Shown piece after piece: positions 11,416 through 22,537 of a stretch of 64,000 bases of DNA (positions are counted from its first letter, which is position 1; each line of letters starts with the position of its first letter). Origin of the DNA: Agarophyton chilense (taxonomy: Eukaryota > Rhodophyta > Florideophyceae > Gracilariales > Gracilariaceae); the NCBI GenBank assembly GCA_030374765.1, contig JARGXX010000095.1, positions 744,001 through 808,000 of the forward strand. The letters are read 5' to 3'. A program made the translations under genes and the position numbers. The notes under the pieces were generated by a model. It saw only the letters and a list, made by a program, of their open reading frames with translations, was not told the DNA's origin and ran no database searches.

Positions 11416-12378
11416 CTATGAAGTCCACTTGTAGATTAGAATGATAAACATGATGCCACAGGCGATGGACAGAACAATGATGCAGCACACAGCATGTCGC
11501 TTTCTCTCGTTTCTGTCGGTGATACGCAGTTCGCTCAGAGCTCCAAACGTATTGACTTTGACATGCTCTAAGTTGTAGTCGATCCTGTCAAGCACGGTGC
11601 CCTGGTCGACGACAAGCGCGGCCAAGTCCTTGACGAGGGTGGCAAGATCGTTGACATTGGCGACGACACGTCGCAGCTCACGCGTCCTCTCGCGCGCCAG
11701 GCCCGACGCCCCCTCGACGGTAAGCAGTTGACTCTCGGACAAGGCCGGGTCAAGCGCATCGGCGTCAGCGTCAAAGGTGACGATAACGTCCTGCGCGCCC
11801 GGATCGGAATGCTCACTGAGCGACTCCCTCATGTCCTGCAGCTTGAGCAGGTATGCCTTTTGCTTGTTGCGAAATGAGAGCGACAATTGTTGCAGGGGGG
11901 ATGCAAAACGCTTTTGCATGTTGCGCAAGATTTGAGCCTCTACGTCGCGGGCGGCAGGTGGGCGGTGGGTAGTGGCGGTGGTGGTGTTAGTAGTAGTAAT
12001 GGCGCGCAGTTTGTGTTCCGCGGCGCGCAAATTGTCGGTGAGACGCTGGGAGCGCAGACGGATGTCGTGCTCCAGACGGGAGGTGTCTACGTCGCCAAAG
12101 GACGGGAGCAGATGCTTGGCGTGCAGGGCGGAGAGCTCGGCGAGCATGGCGCGCATCTCGACGATGTCGCCCTTGAGATCGGCGTGGACGAAGGCCCAGT
12201 CCGGGCGCATGCGGGCAGTGCGGCGGTGCGAGGCGGGATGGCGGGGGCGTTGGTCGGACGGAACGGCATCGGTGGAGGGGTGGGGGGGAGCGATGACGGC
12301 ATGCGGAGAGGCGGCGTGCAGGGTTTTGGCCTCCTGACGGTAACGCAGGAAGAGGGCGGTGCGATCTCTGGACGTCAT
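11416..12378 (-). CDS. STX16: Qa-SNARE, syntaxin-16/Tlg2 type
   Basis: This 320-residue protein has the full syntaxin-16/Tlg2 layout. An N-terminal peptide (MTSRDRTALFLRYRQ) comes first, then an Habc-like helical domain containing LSALHAKHLLPSFGD. The SNARE helix follows with the zero-layer Gln in VVDQGTVLDRIDYNLEHV, and the protein ends with a single C-terminal membrane anchor (CCIIVLSIACGIMFIILIY). This SNARE acts in retrograde fusion at the trans-Golgi network in known eukaryotes. I chose the ATG at 12378 because it begins the conserved N-peptide. The frame stays open upstream, but only through a CT-rich, low-complexity leader. No intron is seen, and the stop is TAG. Confidence 0.9.
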   Translation of the reverse strand: MTSRDRTALFLRYRQEAKTLHAASPHAVIAPPHPSTDAVPSDQRPRHPASHRRTARMRPDWAFVHADLKGDIVEMRAMLAELSALHAKHLLPSFGDVDTSRLEHDIRLRSQRLTDNLRAAEHKLRAITTTNTTTATTHRPPAARDVEAQILRNMQKRFASPLQQLSLSFRNKQKAYLLKLQDMRESLSEHSDPGAQDVIVTFDADADALDPALSESQLLTVEGASGLARERTRELRRVVANVNDLATLVKDLAALVVDQGTVLDRIDYNLEHVKVNTFGALSELRITDRNERKRHAVCCIIVLSIACGIMFIILIYKWTS

Positions 12379-12510
12379 AGAGGCAGGAAGGCGGGAAAGG
12401 GGGGAAGAGAAAGGGGGGGAGAGAGAGGGGGGGGGGAGAGAAAGGGGGGGGGGAGAGAAAGGGGGAGGGGGAGAGAGGAAGAGAGGGAGGGGACGTGAGA
12501 GAAGAAGGGG
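12379..12510 (-). promoter_or_regulatory. CT-rich leader of the syntaxin gene
   Basis: On the coding (minus) strand the 130 bases before the ATG are almost only C and T, in repeats such as CTCTCCCCCCC. This is a polypyrimidine patch like those before several other starts in the window. It is probably 5' untranslated sequence or a core promoter element. Confidence 0.5.
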
Positions 12511-12604
12511 CGGGCAAAAGTTTAAAGTGATACTTGAGCGGAAGACAGGAGCAGGTGTGAGGAGGGAGGAGGGGTGACGAAAAATGGATTTAAAAAAATA
12601 GATA

Positions 12605-13522
12605 TTAGGGCTGCTGGTTGGACAGAAAGCGGCGGTGGTGGTCGACGACGTGGCGCATGTGCTCGAAGGCGCGCGACACGGACAGCAGGTGCGGGTGCAG
12701 CGCGTCGGGGAGCGAGACGGCGGCGGCGGTGGCGGCGGCGGCGGTGGCGGCGGCGGTGGCGGCGGCGGCGGTGGCGGTGGCGGTGGCGGGGTCGGTGGGA
12801 GCATCGGCAGCAGGGGCGACAAAACCGAGACGAGTAAGCAAGAGCTGGACGAAGGGGCGACGGTGAAACTCGGTGAGCAGGAAGTCAAAGTCGTGGAACA
12901 CGTGGGCGTCCTCAACATACCACTGCTCAAGCTCTGCGGTGTGGTTGACGAAGGAGACGACGACACCATGCGCGCGCTTCGGCGCCAGACTAAGCTCGCC
13001 ATAAGTGCGAGCAGGCCCGTACAACTGTGGCTCCGGAAGACCGAGCGCAGGATGCGCAACGGAGCGGTTGAGCGAGCGACTCGCATTGAACGACGACGGC
13101 GGATCAGGACTGACGCAAGCGCGCACGACGAGCGCATACGGGGCGCGCGAATCGACGCCGCACAGCGTGTGAAACACATGTCTGGCAATCACCTCGAAGC
13201 GCAGCGCATCAAACACACCGGTAGGAACGCCACAGCGCACGCGCTCGCGCAAGATGGAACCGGCGGAGGTGAGCTTGACGCGATGCGAGCCCCACGTGGA
13301 GGGGTGGTCGGAGCGGTACACGACGACGAGCCATGCGTGGCCGAGCGTGTCGATGGCGCGCGCGGCGGCGCTGAGTGCGGCGGAGGGGTGCCACGGCTCG
13401 AAGGCGGAGCGCGGCGACGACGGTGGGGCGTCGTCCAGCAGCATGGCCTGTTCCAGCGCCGCAGCGCGCCACTGCTGTAGCATGAGAAGCATCGTTGCCG
13501 CCGCCGCCGCCGCCTCCGCCAC
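12605..13522 (-). CDS. Unknown protein with alanine-repeat tract
   Basis: A 305-residue frame with strongly GC-rich codon use. The N-terminus (MAEAAAAAATMLLMLQQW) contains a GCC-repeat tract. The middle (residues about 55-200) has ordinary folded-protein character, for example WLVVVYRSDHPSTWGSH and YALVVRACVSPDPPSSF. Near residue 225-260 is a long Ala/Thr run encoded by GGC/GGT repeats on the plus strand, followed by a short helical tail. I do not recognise the family. An alternative start is the Met at residue 11. Its promoter contains the 81-bp cassette that is also found inverted upstream of the gene at 39752. Confidence 0.65.
   Translation of the reverse strand: MAEAAAAAATMLLMLQQWRAAALEQAMLLDDAPPSSPRSAFEPWHPSAALSAAARAIDTLGHAWLVVVYRSDHPSTWGSHRVKLTSAGSILRERVRCGVPTGVFDALRFEVIARHVFHTLCGVDSRAPYALVVRACVSPDPPSSFNASRSLNRSVAHPALGLPEPQLYGPARTYGELSLAPKRAHGVVVSFVNHTAELEQWYVEDAHVFHDFDFLLTEFHRRPFVQLLLTRLGFVAPAADAPTDPATATATAAAATAAATAAAATAAAVSLPDALHPHLLSVSRAFEHMRHVVDHHRRFLSNQQP
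12711..12792. repeat. GGC/GGT trinucleotide repeat inside a coding region
   Basis: About 80 bases of near-perfect GGC and GGT triplets encode an Ala/Thr-rich run on the minus strand. Similar triplet tracts occur in neighbouring genes of the GC-rich block. Confidence 0.85.
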
Positions 13523-13562
13523 CGCCGCCCCTTCCCATCACCTTTCCTTACCTTCAGCGTTC

Positions 13563-13676
13563 GGGCAAAGGTGGAATATACATGACGTATCTCACGTAGG
13601 AGAATGATTGGATTTCAGCCAATAAAAACAGGTTCCCATCTCAAGCTCCAAACCCACTAATAGTCACGCAACAAGT
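13563..13676 (+). repeat. Left copy of an inverted promoter cassette
   Basis: Positions 13563-13643 match the reverse complement of 39481-39561 over 81 bases with two mismatches by eye. The cassette holds a TATA-like GGAATATACATG, a CRE-like TGACGTA, and paired CCAAT boxes (GATTGG and CCAATAAAA), then GGTTCCCATCT. A second block, 13619-13676, matches the reverse complement of 39359-39416 less well (shared AGGTTCCCATCT and CTAATA.TCACGC). It lies 41 bases upstream of the minus-strand gene that starts at 13522, so it is probably its promoter. Confidence 0.8.
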
Positions 13677-14560
13677 ATCTTGAGCGTGGACGACGTCCCT
13701 CCATTTCATTTGAAAAATAGTTTTAGCGCCGTTTTGCCCAAATATTAGCGCGATGGATGAGACCTCAGATCTTAGCATCATTCTTGTAAACGTCATATCC
13801 GTTCAAGTTTAGTTTGGGGACACAACGCGGGTGGCTACAACCCAAAGGGAAACAAGTAGTACATATGATGTCGAGAGTACCAGCCCAAGATATAACAAAG
13901 AGAAGAAGTCTAGAAAAGACGACAGAAAGAATTTAATGGGTAGAGAGTGCAAATAATAAAATAACCGATATATATATATATATATATGTGGCAGGCAGAG
14001 GCAAAAGCATAAAGATGTGATTTAAGAAATGAAATGTGTAAAGGCCTATATCACCATTTATAGACTGGATGTATATATCGCAAACGTTCTAGAAAATTGT
14101 AATGTTCTTCTTTTTGACTCTGGAACGATGAAGACGACTCTTACAATGAACTCGAAGCTCGTGGGCTTCGAGTTTCTTAATATCTCATACGCGGCACCAG
14201 AAGTCTGTGTCTTTGTACTAAGCGCGTTGTAGTGAGTTTTGGTGTTTACGACCGCCTTGATGTACCTCTATTTGGCGCTGAATCTGAAATTTGATGCTTT
14301 AAACGGCAAAGCGCATCAGATAGAGATTACGAGAGGGAAAACTGCGGCGACACTTCTCACGATGAGTAAAGACCCGAAGGATGTGGCCGGCGCGCGGGTT
14401 GCTAAGGAGTTTGGTAGAAGGCGAAGAGTCAGTGTGGGGTGTGGCTTTCTTGGTGACGCTGAAAGCTTCCACATCCGAATCTGAACCTTTCATAGTTGAA
14501 TATTCGCTCGAAGAAATTGAACACGTTGGAACTATATCCAAGACATAAAAAAGTCAGTAC
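13677..14560. other. Left edge of the accessory block, no recognised gene
   Basis: The GC content falls here and the sequence becomes AT-rich, with a (TA)10 run at 13968-13987. Two short frames have weak protein character: 14029-14232 plus (67 codons), and 14299-14541 minus (80 codons, opening MDIVPTCSISSSEYSTMKG). Neither is recognised, and they may be remains of a mobile element or chance frames. Confidence 0.4.
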
Positions 14561-16616
14561 TTGCACAGTTTTTTCCGGAGCCTCCGGCGTGCAACCTCGT
14601 TATGAGCAGGAGTAATCCGTTTTCACGACGATGGCCGGAACGCCGGTGATGCACCGGCGGGACCGGGTGCCATACGCGTGGCCGCAGCGCCCGCGCGACA
14701 CGTGGCCGCCAGATTGGACCCTTTTTTAGACGGACATTTAGCTATTTAGGATAGACTTTATTTATTCTATTCTACGGTGACTACAGTACTTAGGCCGCCG
14801 GCCTCGCGGCCGCCGGTCCAGTAAAGTCTCCCCAACAAGGGTGATCTTGGTCTTCGAGATCTTGGCTCTGGGTCGAACCGCCTGCGCGGATATCCAACTC
14901 CTTACGGAGAGATTTCCCGTGGTGCACGGCTTCCCAACCCCCTTGGACGTTCAAGCAGCCTTCGTGTGTTGGGTGTCTATTCCCACTTTCGTGGTTCTGC
15001 CCGTGTATACGGTTTGCTACGCCCGACAGTTCCGGCTATTCCCGAGTCCCCTCTTGCGACTCGTGGTCAACCTCGCCCTCTTGCCTCAGTTCCCATTTTC
15101 CTTCCCTTTTCCTCCCCTTCATTGGGCAATTCCCGCTCTTGCGGCTCGCACTGACACCTGTCGTGCTCGCCACTCTCGTGGATTTTGCCTCTTCAGAGGA
15201 TACGCAAGCACCGCTTCGGCGGATATTCTCGGCTTTTTTCAGCCTCCCTGCCCCCGTCGCGACGGTTCGGCTCCAGCTTGCACCCGGCATTGCGCGCCGA
15301 TCCCTGGGAGGGCTCTACCGCGCCGGTTACCTCGTGAGAGGAAGATCCGGACGTCTTCGTAGGTTTTCCCCCCTTGGTGGCATTGTCCTACATACTCTTG
15401 AACGAATGCCAAATGGATGTAGAGTGTGAGCCCTACGCCGTATCACGCGGTTTTGTTAACAACAGGAGATGCTAAACAGTCCCACGTGAGTGACGCGCTC
15501 GCATAAAATGTCGGCGCAGTCGCCGTAGAAAGGGGACCCAATCCCCAAATGTAGGACAACGCTTGGAGCGGAGACACCAAGAAGATGTTCGGGATCTTCC
15601 CCTCCTGAGAGACACACCTCAGGCGGAGGAGACGCGTCCCGGCGGAGCACAGGAACCAAGCCACTCTGGAAAGGCACGACGAAGTCGGGTGTAAGACCGA
15701 GGCCAATCCGGCGGGATATACCTAGATTGTTTAGGTGAGCACGGTACAGTCCGGGGTGTGACCAATCATATACGGAGCGGTACCACGGCGATTGTCAGAA
15801 AGGGAGCGAGGAAACACTCGTATGAGGTGGACGAGCGGGGTGAGTGAGGCGGCCACTCACGAGAGCCAAAAAGGAGAACAAGAGGAAAACGGGGGCGAAA
15901 CTTTATACAGGGGCGAGACTAAGACAAGTTTCGGCGATTAAATATGAACCCACGGTGGTGGTAGCATTCTGGTTCACAGAGGGGTGGATGAACTAACGTG
16001 CGACGGGCGCTCACGCAGTACGGTGAAGACGCGCCGAAGGCGAAGAGTTCAGAGCCAAGACTCTCTCCTTGGGATCCCCCAAGAGGGTGTTTACTGGGGA
16101 GCAGTGCTCAACCTCCTAATAAGTGTGGCGCGCGGCCCCTCACAGTGGGCGCGCGCCCGAAAATTAGACACTAAATAGCGATAGCGTAGCTAAGTAAATA
16201 CTGAAAATTACTAAATAATACTAACCATTAGGTAGAATCCAGGCCACGTGTGGCACGCCTTGCAATCGAGCGTCGGCATCGGTGCAGTCCACGTGTTACA
16301 CCAGTGTGCACCTCCGGTCCTAACCGGCCGTCGACACGCAATAGCGGTATAGCTTGTCATAGACCAAGCTAGTCCTCAAGCTAGCGAAATCTCTAAGTCC
16401 TGGGAAGAAACCCCCTTGAAGGACAATGCCCTTCACCAAGTAAAGAAAGAAAAGGAAGGGAGTTGATGGCAAGAGAGGCACAGACTGTGTAAAGAGATAG
16501 TTTTGGTTCCAAAGGAGGGAGGGGAGTGAGCCGCTTTTTTCGAGCTTACTTCACCACAGTTGGCCGGATCCAACCAAGATCGGCCTTATATAGACAATTT
16601 GGAGGAAGGCCGGCGC
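14561..16616. other. Unassigned 2-kb segment of the accessory block
   Basis: No complete gene is recognised. A perfect hairpin lies at 14641-14659 (CGCCGGT, loop GATGC, ACCGGCG). The plus strand has overlapping short frames between 14841 and 15429. The minus strand has a protein-like stretch near 15456-15706 (LGIGSPFYGDCADIL). The mixture of broken, protein-like frames in several phases suggests old mobile-element remains, but I cannot name a family, and no terminal repeats were found. Confidence 0.35.
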
Positions 16617-16773
16617 GAGAATTCGGGCGGCTCCCGGTCCAGTACCTGCCAGCCTGTCCCTAACCGTGCGAGAATTCGTGCGGCTTGCGGCAAATGCATA
16701 ACAGCCTGTCTCTATCTGCGTGAGAATTCGTGCGGCTTGCGGCAAGTGCATAACAGCCTGTTTCTATCTGTGT
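16617..16773 (+). repeat. Three-copy 52-53 bp minisatellite
   Basis: Units start at 16617, 16670 and 16722, each with GAGAATTCG, then GCGGCT and AGCCTGT. Units two and three are nearly identical; the first has diverged. A TATA-like TATAAATAA sits downstream at 16935-16943, so the array may lie in a promoter, but no gene can be tied to it. Confidence 0.8.
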
Positions 16774-17331
16774 GCCTTACTCGACGGAGAACGCATTTGC
16801 GTTGCGCGCCAAGTTTGTGGTGCCCAGGTGCTGGCATAATATTGCGATGCCAAATCAGTGGTCCAAATTGTGCGAAAACGAAGCGGTCGCCCAATGAAAT
16901 CAGAGGCTCTCTAACTGCAATCGACTCTATTCGACTATAAATAACTTGGCCGCCCTACGTCTTTTGTTCTTGCCTTTGTATACTTCTTCCATCTGCGTCT
17001 GTGTTTTCGGAAAGCTAATATTGGGTTCTAGATTTCTAGTTTGGGTGTGCTAGAATGTTTATGGTTAGCATTCAAAGATTCGCAGATTTTTGATGCCAGA
17101 ATATTTAGAGCAAAAATACTAGCCCAAGTTAAATTTGGAGAGAATGTAGAAAACTAGCAATCATTCGTACTAACACCGGCACACTAGAAAGAATGGAAGA
17201 GAACTTGGGAGATATCTTTCGATACTTATTAATCCTAGACCATGAATTCTACCGACAATGAAAGGAATACTGAACGCTATCTAGCGCATGATCATTTATT
17301 TCGCGCAGGTATCGTAGCTAGTATGAGCCGT

Positions 17332-17600
17332 TCAAATGCCCTCCACATTCAATTTAATATCCTCTAATGACCCTAATGGCCAGTGCATAATACGGCGATC
17401 CTGCAACTGAGACCCGACACGGGTCCCCGTTGCACGTGAAATGAGATCTTCCCAATTCGCATGCGGTGACCCGCTTTGCCTCACGTCCCCCGATCGTTGC
17501 GCTCCACTTCGCGTCGCGCGAAGCGCGACGCGAAGAACCCTCCTTTCTCCGAGAACCGTCCAAGCAGTACACCGGTTCACCCTTCATCAATCCCAAATTC
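17332..17600 (-). CDS. Possible terminal exon of a minus-strand gene
   Basis: On the minus strand a good 3' splice site precedes position 17600: CTCTAAC, then a T-rich tract, then TATGTAG. Two frames stay open from there: one ends near 17354 (GEPVYCLDGS...), the other near 17332 (ANWEDLISRATGTRVGSQLQ). Neither is recognised. The stretch lies directly downstream of the ladder of splice-like units at 17.75-18.94 kb, which suggests one multi-exon transcript, but the frame across the ladder could not be followed with confidence. Confidence 0.3.
17507..17535. repeat. Near-perfect palindrome
   Basis: Arms CTTCGCGTCGCG and CGCGACGCGAAG flank a 5-base loop, giving a 12-bp GC-rich stem. It lies in the possible terminal exon. 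Confidence 0.85.
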
Positions 17601-17749
17601 CTACATAAGTAGATAGAAATCACAAAATCACACAAGTTAGAGCACAATTTTTCGCTTCATGCAAGCACATTTCATATAATCAAACTTAATTCCGTCAAAC
17701 ATGTGCTCTTTGTCTTTCTCCCTCTTTGTGCATTCGCATCAATAAATAG

Positions 17750-18940
17750 ACAAAAGTCAGATCTCCGTCACAAAACAAACCCAAACCACATTAGCACGAC
17801 ACTCACCTCTATAGCGACCACTTATCCCACCTCTTGTCCAATTTTTCCCCCCTGTTCTCTTGCAGCAGCAAACAACTGCAAGTCATATCTCCTTCACTAA
17901 CTCATTCAAGATACGATTGAAGCTCGCACTTACCTTTGGTGCCACCATTTCCCGATCAATCATTGTCGAAACAAGAAAGAAATATAAATCAGACTTCCAC
18001 CAAAAATAGAAACCAAATTACTTCAATGACGCACTCACCTCCTAAAAACATTGCTCGGCCCAGTCCTTCTAGAATATCTCCCTCCTCACCCAATCGCTCC
18101 TTTCTGTCGCTTTGCAGCAACAAAAAATAACATGTCAGAACTCATTCCAAACACAATACCAGACACAAGTAGCACTCGCACTGACCCGCACTTCCATCAT
18201 TCCCTCTTCATACAACGTCGCCCGCACTGTCGTAACAATAAAAAAATACAAGTCAGATCTCCGTCAATAACAGAAAGACATTTCCTCAGCAACGCACTCA
18301 CCTCCTAAGCCACTTGCTTGATTCACTTCCTTCAAGGAGGTTCCCCTCCCCACCCAATCTTTCCTCTCCGTCGCTTCGCAGTAGCAAACAAGAATATGTC
18401 AGATATCCTTCCTAAATCTCTACGAGACACCAGTAGCACTCGCACTCACCATTACCTCAACGAGTCCTGCCCCCCCATTCCAAAATTCTGTCGCTTCGCA
18501 GCCACAATCAAAAATATGTCAGGTTTCCGTCCAGATTGCAGAGCAGAAAACGTAGCAAACTCACCTGTTCATCATCATGAGTGCCGCTGAAATAGATTTC
18601 TCATGTTAGCAACCAGAAGGAGAACAAACACACCAGGTCAGCGGAGCGCGCCGCGTACCTCCAAATCGCAACCCACTCACCCGCCTATCCTCCACCCCAC
18701 GCGGCATCACCCATCGCTCCCCTCGCTCTTCGCCCGCTTGCGCATGACAACAAACAGTTTCAAGGCCCTAGATCAACATAGAAGACGTACATCTCAATCA
18801 CAAGCTGGTCAACCAGTCACCCGCCACACCGCACCCCATCACTAAACGCCCCGGTCGTGCTCCACCCGCTCGCGCAGAAATAGAAACAGAGTCAGCACTT
18901 GTGAAACGCACGCGCAATACCGCTTCTCACGCACCTAGAA
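17750..18940 (-). repeat. Ladder of about ten units with 5' splice-site-like and branch-like motifs
   Basis: On the minus strand, AGGTGAGTGC or close variants occur at ten places (plus-strand positions near 17800, 17926, 18031, 18178, 18294, 18442, 18558, 18672, 18813, 18926), about 105-148 bases apart. Each is followed, 40-50 bases on, by a CTGAC-like branch motif, then a T-rich stretch and CAAAG, CGAAG or CGACAG. This would give introns near 75 bases and exons near 40-60 bases. Parts of the exon-like pieces also repeat (GGAGCGAT.GGGTGA). It is either a minus-strand gene of duplicated mini-exons or a set of transposon subterminal repeats. Confidence 0.65.
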
Positions 18941-19320
18941 AACGCGGAAGGTCCACAAGGTCCAGAAGACATCATATCACAGGATCTCAAGATCCCACAA
19001 CCGCTCATCCGGCCACTACTCACAATCAATACAAGTACACGCCGCCGCTCAAAAATAATCAACTTTGAATATGTTCTTTCCAACCAACTTTCCAAGCCAC
19101 ATATGCGCCGTTTCTGTCTTTCCGCACGACTTGTGGGTGTCTCTGGCGTATCACTTGGCCTCGGTGAGTACGCCTGCTAAGTTTAAACTCTCTCCACCGT
19201 CCTCGTCGTGCATCTTCCTCACCTCCAGCCTGTATATAGTATCCCCCTCTCTCCTCGTCCTACGTCTTTTTCACCTCCCTGATTTACTTTACGAGATTGC
19301 GCGCAGGCACCCTCCACACC

Positions 19321-22257
19321 ATGCAGCCTTGTCGCTTCCCAAGGTGCACCTTCGACACAAAAGGTCATACCTCCCTTGTCCAACACTAGCGCCGGTGTCG
19401 CTACCGCACCACCCGCAACGACTTCCTCGCCACCACCCCAAAAGATGGAACTCAATTCCCACCATAAACGAAGCCCCCACACGTCCAGACCGCAGAAAAC
19501 CGCTCCGTTGGCATCTCCAACCGCCTTTCCAACATCGTTCCTCTCGTAGAAGAGGACGACTACCATTCGAGCCAGCTCGCTCTGGCCATACGCTCCGCAG
19601 ACGCCGCCCATATTCTCAACGCTTCTCTTTGCTCCCCTTCTCCCAGCCCTCGCCCACTCGTGAAGCCCCATCCCATCGTCTCCTACATCTCATTCATCGC
19701 CACCAAGCTCGGTAGACGCAAAGCCGACGAACTCAATTTCCTCCTCAACGACCCTAACGACTCCCAAACACTCATTGAACAGGTTACCTCCGTCTCCCAC
19801 TGCCTTCAACTTCATTTCAAACTATTCGAGGACACTGTCGGCTCCATCGGCTTCAAATCCACAACCGTTCGTCACAATCCCTCAAACATCACTGGTATTC
19901 TCTACCTCAAAAACCCCGTCGATGTCCTTCTCCAGCAACTTGGCTACACCACTCGCGCTAACACCTTCTTCCACCCCATCAGACAGTGTCCTTCAGATGG
20001 TTCTCCTGCACTCGCTCATCCCATAGCTTCAAAACTCGGCAGTTGTGTTTATCTGGACCTCAAACACCACATCCTCTGCTCTCAAGACCCAGATGTTATT
20101 TGGCACAACGCGGACATCACTGGCATGGAATCTTTCATCGGTTTCATCCAGCTCTACTCTAACAAGTCGTCCACCTCCCAGAAAAGCTCCTCTATCACCT
20201 CCTACCCCCTTCACATCACCCTCCTCAACTTTTCAGTCTCCTTCCGCCGCCATTGCATCTCCCGCAACTACACCCTCCTTGGCTACTTCCCCACCTCGTT
20301 CGACGCCCCTTCCTCCCCATCCGACGACGACTCCATCGAAGGCCACCTTCTTTCTTCAGCCCTTAGCCGCACCACCCGAATGGAACTCATCCAAGAATTT
20401 CTACAAACCATCATCGAGCCCCTCGCTGCAGTCGCCCTCAAGGGTTTCCCTTTCCGTGATGAAGACCAGGTCATCCGACAGTGCCACCCAGTCATCGCAA
20501 ACTATGCTGCAGACATCACGGAAGCAAAAGACATCCTCGCCATCCTACACGGCACAAACCCATCCAAGCCGTGCCACAGATGTCTAACACCTCGCTCCAA
20601 CCTCAACCTCCACCTCACTTCTGTATCCTCTCGAACTATTTCCCACACCCATCACACCAGATCCGCACACGACGCCCTTCTCAAGGATGCCAACGACGCC
20701 GAACAACTTCGCCGACCGCGCGTAGCAAGAACTCTCAGAGACCAAGCAGCATCTCTCCTCCGCACAAACTCCCTCTCCGCGTACCACTCCTTCTTCGAAA
20801 AATACCCTCTTCTAAATATATCCCCACTCCTCACCCCTTACTCTATCTTCTCCTTCGAACCTCTTCCCAATTTCCATCTGGGTATCTCCGAGCCCGTCAA
20901 ACTGGCAACCATCGAACGCTTGAAGTCCGACAGCCTCTTCACCACTCTTGGGTCCTCCAACGGCTCCTCGAAATCCTTTAAATCCATCCAAAGCTCCCTT
21001 CTAACCCACGCAAACAACATCCTCGCAGATATCGAAGCCAACTTCTCCGCACCCGGACTGCACATCGACTTTTCCACAACCGAAAAGGGTACAAACCTAA
21101 ACGGGTTCTTTACCTTGGACGGCATCAAAGGCAGGCTCGAGGCAAAAGACTACCGCGCTGTCGACATGGTCTTCCCCTTCATAGGGGCCTTCTTCGACCG
21201 ATGTTGCGGTGAAGTTGACACAGCTCCCATCACCTCCATCTTCACAGCATACGCAGACATCTTCACCGCCGCCCTCCACCACAAAACCACCCCAGAATGG
21301 AGAGACCAACGACTTTGCGCCCTCCAGGAACTCATCAAGCACTTCAAGTCTCTCTGCGTCTCCGTCCTCGCCCCTTTCCAAGCTTCTCACTTCGGAACAC
21401 TGAAGTTCCACCTTCTGGACCACATCATTGCTGATATTGATCTATACGGAGGTCTTCAATTCACTGACGCCGGCATCTACGAACATGCACACCTCCTCTT
21501 CAAAAACCACTATCGACGCACATCCCGAAGATCTTCGACCGCTCACAAAGAAACAGTCAACGCAATCCAGCTCACAGAAGGCTTCCGAAACTCAACCGCC
21601 ATTGCCCACCACATTTCATCCTCCTCAAACTCCTGCTTTCGTCGTGCTCGAAGGTTTTCCATGGTCCACGACGGTACCACCGTGCTCTTCTGCGACATCA
21701 TCACTGCAAAGAAGTACTTCCAAGCAAACTTAAACTGCTCCAATGCCTTTCTCTCAAACATATTCACCTCTTCCACCCTTTCTTTCATCACCCAAATCTC
21801 ACGCGACGCCATTTCACCCTTTCACGACCTGTGCCTCGAAGCTCTCGGACTCTCTTCCTCTTCACTGTCTCTCTCCTCTTTTACCTTCTCCCTCGTCAAC
21901 TCCACCCTCATCCCCAGCGGGTTCACCCCCGCCTTGCAAGATGTAGACCAAATATTCAACTGCATCCGCTTCAGAGAACCACCAGTCCCCGTCACACTGC
22001 GCATATTTGCCTCCTCCACCTTCGGTCCTTCCAAACTTCCAAAGTTCTCTCACATTCTCGTCTCCGGTACTCCACCACCTAACTGCAACTTCCCCACTGT
22101 TTGGGTCTGCAAGCTCCTCGCCCTTCTTCGCTTTCCCAAAAAAGATGAAATTCCTGACGAACGCGAATACGGTTTCGTCCGGTTCTTCGAACTCACAACT
22201 ACCCTCGATCACGTTGATGAAACCCTGAAGTGCATCAACCTCCGTTGGGCAACATAA
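19321..22257 (+). CDS. Plavaka/CACTA-type transposase
   Basis: The main frame is open from 19468 to 22257, about 930 codons, with no internal stop. Family marks appear in order. First is a repeated hydrophobic segment ending in ISRNYTLLGYFPTSF. Next is EFLQTIIEPLAAVALKG, then CHPVIANYAADITEAKD followed by a CHRC zinc-like pair. The C-terminal block is LKFHLLDHIIADIDLYGG with GIYEHAHLLFKNHYRRTS, matching the conserved K-H-H.E.H..K pattern of these transposases. Just upstream, 19321-19386 encodes a C2H2-like finger (CRFPRCTFDTKGHTSLVQH) in the same frame. It is separated from the main frame by stops at 19387 and 19465, so an intron or decay lies between. Identification is by motif pattern only. 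Confidence 0.75.
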
Positions 22258-22537
22258 GATGAACAGGACCACACCATCCCCCCCGCTGGAACCAGGTTCC
22301 AACGCTCTGGCTCCTATGTCGCGCCCTGCTTCGGTCTCGTTCCCTTCTCCGCCATCTTCAGTTTCGTCCATCTTGTCCGCCAGAACTACCCAGCACGCCC
22401 TTTCTTCCCGCCCCTCCCCTGGTATGAACATCGCTTCTATATCAACAGATTCTACCGCGACCCACGAGCGAGAGCTTGTTTCTCTACAAAAGAATCAACT
22501 AGAAGCAAATGACACCCATCTTCTGATAAAAAAGTTA

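Noticed and set aside
12635-13480. Long plus-strand frame (281 codons) opposite the unknown gene
   Set aside because: A Gly-run shadow of the minus-strand Ala-repeat gene; the opposite strand gives ordinary protein composition.
14740-16200. Possible terminal repeats around 14.74 and 16.16 kb (AGAC...TTTAG-like)
   Set aside because: Only weak, gapped similarity; not enough to define an element.
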